Below, one piece after another: positions 60,966-64,000 of a stretch of 64,000 nucleotides of DNA. Position numbers and translations under genes: made by a program. Source of the stretch: Pseudomonas alcaligenes (lineage in GTDB: Bacteria > Pseudomonadota > Gammaproteobacteria > Pseudomonadales > Pseudomonadaceae). Each line of letters opens with the position of its first letter. Position 1 is the stretch's first letter. Under the pieces are notes generated by a model. The model worked only from the letters and a program-made list of their open reading frames with translations, was not told the origin of the DNA and did not search any database. Location: assembly GCF_014490745.1 (NCBI RefSeq), contig NZ_LZEU01000001.1, forward strand, positions 2,631,501-2,695,500, in the 5' to 3' direction.

Positions 60966-61771
60966 CCCTGCGCACCTGCCTGGCCACCCTGCTGCTGGCC
61001 CTGAGCCTGCCCTTGCAGGCTGCCACCGAGCTGATTCCCCTGGGTTATCGCACTGCCGACGAAGTGCTGCCCGTGGTGCAATCCGTCCTCGACGGCCAGG
61101 GCAAGGCCAGCGCCTACGGCAACCAGTTGGTGATCAATGCCGAGCCGGAGAAGATCGAGGAAATCCGCGGCCTGCTGAAGCAGCTGGATACCGTCCCGCG
61201 GCGCCTGCTGATCAGCGTCGATACCAGCGAAAACGGCTATCAGGACAGCAATGGCTACTCGGTCAACGGCAGCGCCAGCGCGGGCGATGTCGAGGTGATT
61301 GCCGGACGCGGTGAAATCCAGGGTCGCGACCAGGTGCGCATCATCCGCCGCTCCACCGACAGCCGCAGCGGTGGCACCCAGCAGATCCAGGCTACCGAAG
61401 GCTATCCGGCGCTGATCCAGGTCGGCCAGAGCGTGCCGCTGACCAACACCGGCGTCGGCCCCTACGGCCTGCCCTACCAGGAAACCCAGTACCGCAACGT
61501 CACCCAGGGCTTCTACGTCACCGCCAGCCTTACCGGCGACATCGTCCACGTCAGCATCAGCAGCAACAATGACCGGGTCAACCAGTCGCGCCCCGAAGTG
61601 ATCGACGTGCAAAGCACCGACACCCGCGTCAGCGGCCGCCTCGGTGAATGGATCCCGCTCGGCGGGGTCAGCGAACAGAGCCAGGGCGATGACCGCGACT
61701 TCCTGCGTCGCCGCACCACCCAAGGGCGCAACGACATGCACATGCGCATCAAGGTCGAAGCCCTGGACTGA
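60962..61771 (+). CDS. Secretin N-domain-like periplasmic protein
   Basis: A 269-residue protein with signal peptide MTLRTCLATLLLALSLPLQA. TELIPLGYRTADEVLPVVQS, NQLVINAEPEKIEEIRGLLK and LDTVPRRLLISVDT match the N1-type ring domain of type II secretins and PilQ, but the barrel-forming secretin domain is missing. Role unknown, perhaps an assembly or nodulation-type accessory. Probably co-transcribed with the upstream genes. Confidence 0.8.
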   Translation: MTLRTCLATLLLALSLPLQAATELIPLGYRTADEVLPVVQSVLDGQGKASAYGNQLVINAEPEKIEEIRGLLKQLDTVPRRLLISVDTSENGYQDSNGYSVNGSASAGDVEVIAGRGEIQGRDQVRIIRRSTDSRSGGTQQIQATEGYPALIQVGQSVPLTNTGVGPYGLPYQETQYRNVTQGFYVTASLTGDIVHVSISSNNDRVNQSRPEVIDVQSTDTRVSGRLGEWIPLGGVSEQSQGDDRDFLRRRTTQGRNDMHMRIKVEALD

Positions 61772-62249
61772 GCTGCACGCCTCTTGTCGGATTATGTAGT
61801 GGCATGCGCACACCACTACAAAATCGTTGACGAACCCTCCTTCGAGGCGCATCATGGCGCCGCTCCCGCTAGCCAGGGACTCTGCTGAAGGGTCTCCAGA
61901 TCGGCTCCGTACCACCATTCGGAACGATCCGTGTTTTAACAGCCCACAAGGCGTTTCGACGAGGTTGCGACTGGAACGAAAGTTGTCCTGAGGGACGGGG
62001 AAGCCTAAGCGTTATCAGCAAGACCGCCAGACCAGAGACTGCATCGCCCAACGGCATCCACGAGCCGGCAAGCCGCACTTCTGCTCTCCGGATTGCTTGT
62101 TTCGTCCTCTCCTCCCCTCTGCTCCACTCTCGTCCCGTCACTATTTCGACGTTCTGCCATGTGTCGCCCGCAACACTGCAAGCTTTTTGCACGTTGGTTT
62201 TGGGTGGGAAGTCGGTGCTCAACCAAACTCATACTTTGAAGGATTGACC
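61772..62249 (+). promoter_or_regulatory. Promoter region of aceA
   Basis: A 478-base stretch without a supported gene; overlapping frames lack family support. It contains a TGTAGTGG/CCACTACA palindrome listed separately, and AAGGA before the aceA ATG. The long leader is usual for this strongly regulated gene. Confidence 0.6.
61795..61820. promoter_or_regulatory. Palindrome TGTAGTGG-N10-CCACTACA upstream of aceA (RccR-like)
   Basis: Perfect eight-base arms. The TGTAGT/ACTACA halves equal those before icd but with wider spacing. RccR, a KDPG-responsive RpiR-type repressor, is reported to control aceA in Pseudomonas through such halves; this match is from memory. Confidence 0.55.
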
Positions 62250-63845
62250 ATGTCAGCTTATCAAAACGACATCAAAGCCGTTGCCGCTCTGAAAGAAGCC
62301 GCAGGCAGCAGCTGGAGCGCGATCAACCCCGAGTCCGTCGCTCGCATGCGCGCTCAGAACCGCTTCAAGACCGGTCTGGAAATCGCCCAGTACACCGCTG
62401 ACATCATGCGCAAAGACATGGCCGAGTACGACGCCGACTCGTCCGTCTACACCCAATCCCTGGGCTGCTGGCACGGCTTCATCGGTCAGCAGAAGCTGAT
62501 CTCGATCAAGAAGCACCTGAAGACCACCAACAAGCGCTACCTGTACCTGTCCGGCTGGATGGTTGCTGCTCTGCGCTCCGACTTCGGCCCGCTGCCGGAC
62601 CAGTCGATGCACGAAAAAACCGCCGTTTCCGGCCTGATCGAAGAGCTGTACACCTTCCTGCGCCAGGCCGACAGCCGCGAACTGGATCTGCTGTTCACCG
62701 CCATTGACGCCGCTCGCGCCGCCGGCGACAAGGCCAAAGAAGCCGAACTGCAGGCTCAGGTCGACAACTACGAAACTCACATCGTACCGATCATCGCCGA
62801 CATCGACGCTGGCTTCGGTAACCCGGAAGCCACCTACCTGCTGGCCAAGCGCATGATCGAAGCAGGCGCTTGCTGCATCCAGATCGAAAACCAGGTTTCC
62901 GACGAGAAGCAGTGCGGCCACCAAGACGGTAAAGTGACCGTTCCGCACGCTGACTTCCTGGCCAAGATCAACGCCGTTCGCTACGCATTCCTCGAGCTGG
63001 GCATCGACAACGGCGTGATCGTTGCTCGCACCGACTCCCTGGGTGCCGGCCTGACCAAGCAAATCGCCGTTACCGCCAAAGAAGGCGATCTGGGCGACCT
63101 GTACAACTCCTTCCTGGACTGCGAAGAAGTTGCTGCCTCCGACCTGGGCAACGGCGACGTCGTGATCAACCGCGGCGGCAAACTGCTGCGTCCGAAGCGC
63201 CTGCCGTCCAACCTGTTCCAGTTCCGCGCTGGCACCGGCGAAGACCGCTGCGTACTGGACTGCATCACCAGCCTGCAGAACGGCGCCGACATGCTGTGGA
63301 TCGAAACCGAGAAGCCGCACGTTGGCCAGATCAAGGGCATGGTTGACCGCATCCGCGAAGTCATCCCGAACGCCAAGCTGGTTTACAACAACAGCCCGTC
63401 CTTCAACTGGACCCTGAACTTCCGTCAGCAAGTGTTCGACGCTTTCGTAGCCGAAGGCAAAGACGTTTCCGCCTACGACCGCGCCAAGCTGATGAGCGTC
63501 GAGTACGACGAAACCGAACTGGCTCAGGTTGCCGACGAGAAGATCCGTACCTTCCAGCGCGACGGTTCGGCTCAGGCTGGCATCTTCCACCACCTGATCA
63601 CCCTGCCGACCTACCACACCGCCGCTCTGTCGACCGACAACCTGGCCAAAGGCTACTTCGCCGACCAGGGCATGCTGGCCTACGTGAAAGGCGTTCAGCG
63701 TCAGGAACTGCGTCAGGGTATCGCCTGCGTCAAGCACCAGAACATGGCTGGCTCCGACATCGGCGACAACCACAAAGAGTACTTCGCTGGCGAAGCTGCT
63801 CTGAAGGCAAGCGGTAAAGACAACACCATGAACCAGTTCCACTAA
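62250..63845 (+). CDS. aceA: Isocitrate lyase
   Basis: A 531-residue enzyme of the long Pseudomonas AceA type, splitting isocitrate to glyoxylate and succinate for growth on acetate and fats. Seen are SLGCWHGFIGQQKL, YLYLSGWMVAA, the catalytic loop SDEKQCGHQDGKV and the late YNNSPSFNWTLNF segment with essential residues. AAGGA precedes ATG 62250. It shares isocitrate with Icd. Confidence 0.96.
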   Translation: MSAYQNDIKAVAALKEAAGSSWSAINPESVARMRAQNRFKTGLEIAQYTADIMRKDMAEYDADSSVYTQSLGCWHGFIGQQKLISIKKHLKTTNKRYLYLSGWMVAALRSDFGPLPDQSMHEKTAVSGLIEELYTFLRQADSRELDLLFTAIDAARAAGDKAKEAELQAQVDNYETHIVPIIADIDAGFGNPEATYLLAKRMIEAGACCIQIENQVSDEKQCGHQDGKVTVPHADFLAKINAVRYAFLELGIDNGVIVARTDSLGAGLTKQIAVTAKEGDLGDLYNSFLDCEEVAASDLGNGDVVINRGGKLLRPKRLPSNLFQFRAGTGEDRCVLDCITSLQNGADMLWIETEKPHVGQIKGMVDRIREVIPNAKLVYNNSPSFNWTLNFRQQVFDAFVAEGKDVSAYDRAKLMSVEYDETELAQVADEKIRTFQRDGSAQAGIFHHLITLPTYHTAALSTDNLAKGYFADQGMLAYVKGVQRQELRQGIACVKHQNMAGSDIGDNHKEYFAGEAALKASGKDNTMNQFH

Positions 63846-63900
63846 TAGGAACCGGTTCGCTCAGCCAGGGCCCAGCCCGAGCCGAGCGTGTTGCCAGACG

Positions 63901-63930
63901 AACCCCAGCAGCGATGCTGGGGTTTTTCTT
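63901..63930 (+). terminator. Terminator of aceA
   Basis: AACCCCAGCA-GCGA-TGCTGGGGTTTTTC, perfect nine-to-ten-pair stem and T-run about 55 bases after the stop. The remaining bases to 64000 show no gene start. Confidence 0.88.
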
Positions 63931-64000
63931 TTCCATCCCTGCCCCGCCTCACAGCGCCAAATGCGCAACACAGAGCGCATCCCAGAGCATCCGCACGCGA

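Overview
The window reads as Pseudomonas chromosome (gamma-proteobacterium, GC-rich). From 32.2 kb to the right end the gene order (tRNA-Gly/Cys, pgsA, uvrC, gacA, tRNA-Ser, yccA, tusDCBE, ybiB, cysG, serS, rarA, lolA, ftsK, trxB, aat, bpt, infA, clpA, clpS, cspD, icd, nudix, mnmA, hflD, purB, roxA, aceA) is, from memory, the order of the P. aeruginosa PA2584-PA2634 segment. The species cannot be fixed from sequence alone.

Region 1 (1-14.6 kb) is an accessory catabolic block. A broken chemotaxis-receptor start (cut by the window edge) is followed by a DUF1329/DUF1302 outer-membrane pair and two AraC/OruR-type regulators, all on the minus strand. Facing them is a plus-strand run: cupin dioxygenase of the 2,4'-dihydroxyacetophenone dioxygenase family, NAD-dependent epimerase, short-chain dehydrogenase and coniferyl-aldehyde-type dehydrogenase. 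A four-PAS GGDEF-EAL c-di-GMP protein closes the block. Three decayed gene pieces lie here: a DUF1329 paralogue, a duplicated SDR N-terminus and a molybdopterin-oxidoreductase N-terminus.

Region 2 (14.6-28 kb) is the replication, partition and relaxase half of a Tn4371-family integrative conjugative element, all backbone genes on the minus strand: radC, DUF932, large ParB, DUF736, DUF2958, DUF2285, AlpA-like HTH, RepA, ParA, RHH, DUF2840, TraF and a DUF3363 relaxase. Three iteron-like repeats sit between parA and repA. No integrase, traG or trb genes are in the window. The catabolic block lies next to the relaxase gene, a known cargo position in this family, so the transfer genes could lie beyond the left edge.

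Region 3 (28.26-31.56 kb) is the most unusual part: a cassette of about 3.3 kb bounded by imperfect terminal inverted repeats with a 6/7 candidate target duplication, no transposase, and a two-gene operon (NdpA-like protein plus a three-helix membrane protein). It could be an undescribed defence-type cargo.

Region 4 (31.7-32.6 kb) is a tRNA cluster in which tRNA-Leu(UAA) is split by a self-splicing-type group I intron in the anticodon loop. Next to it lies an orphan 5' half of a second tRNA-Leu(UAA), broken in the anticodon arm. tRNA-Cys and tRNA-Gly follow.

Region 5 (32.6-64 kb) is core genome: phospholipid synthesis, nucleotide excision repair, Gac signalling, tRNA 2-thiolation (TusBCDE and MnmA, with HflD beside it), siroheme, N-end-rule proteolysis (Aat, Bpt, ClpS, ClpA), lipoprotein sorting, chromosome segregation, and the isocitrate branch point (Icd and AceA). 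Similar TGTAG/CTACA palindromes stand upstream of both icd and aceA.
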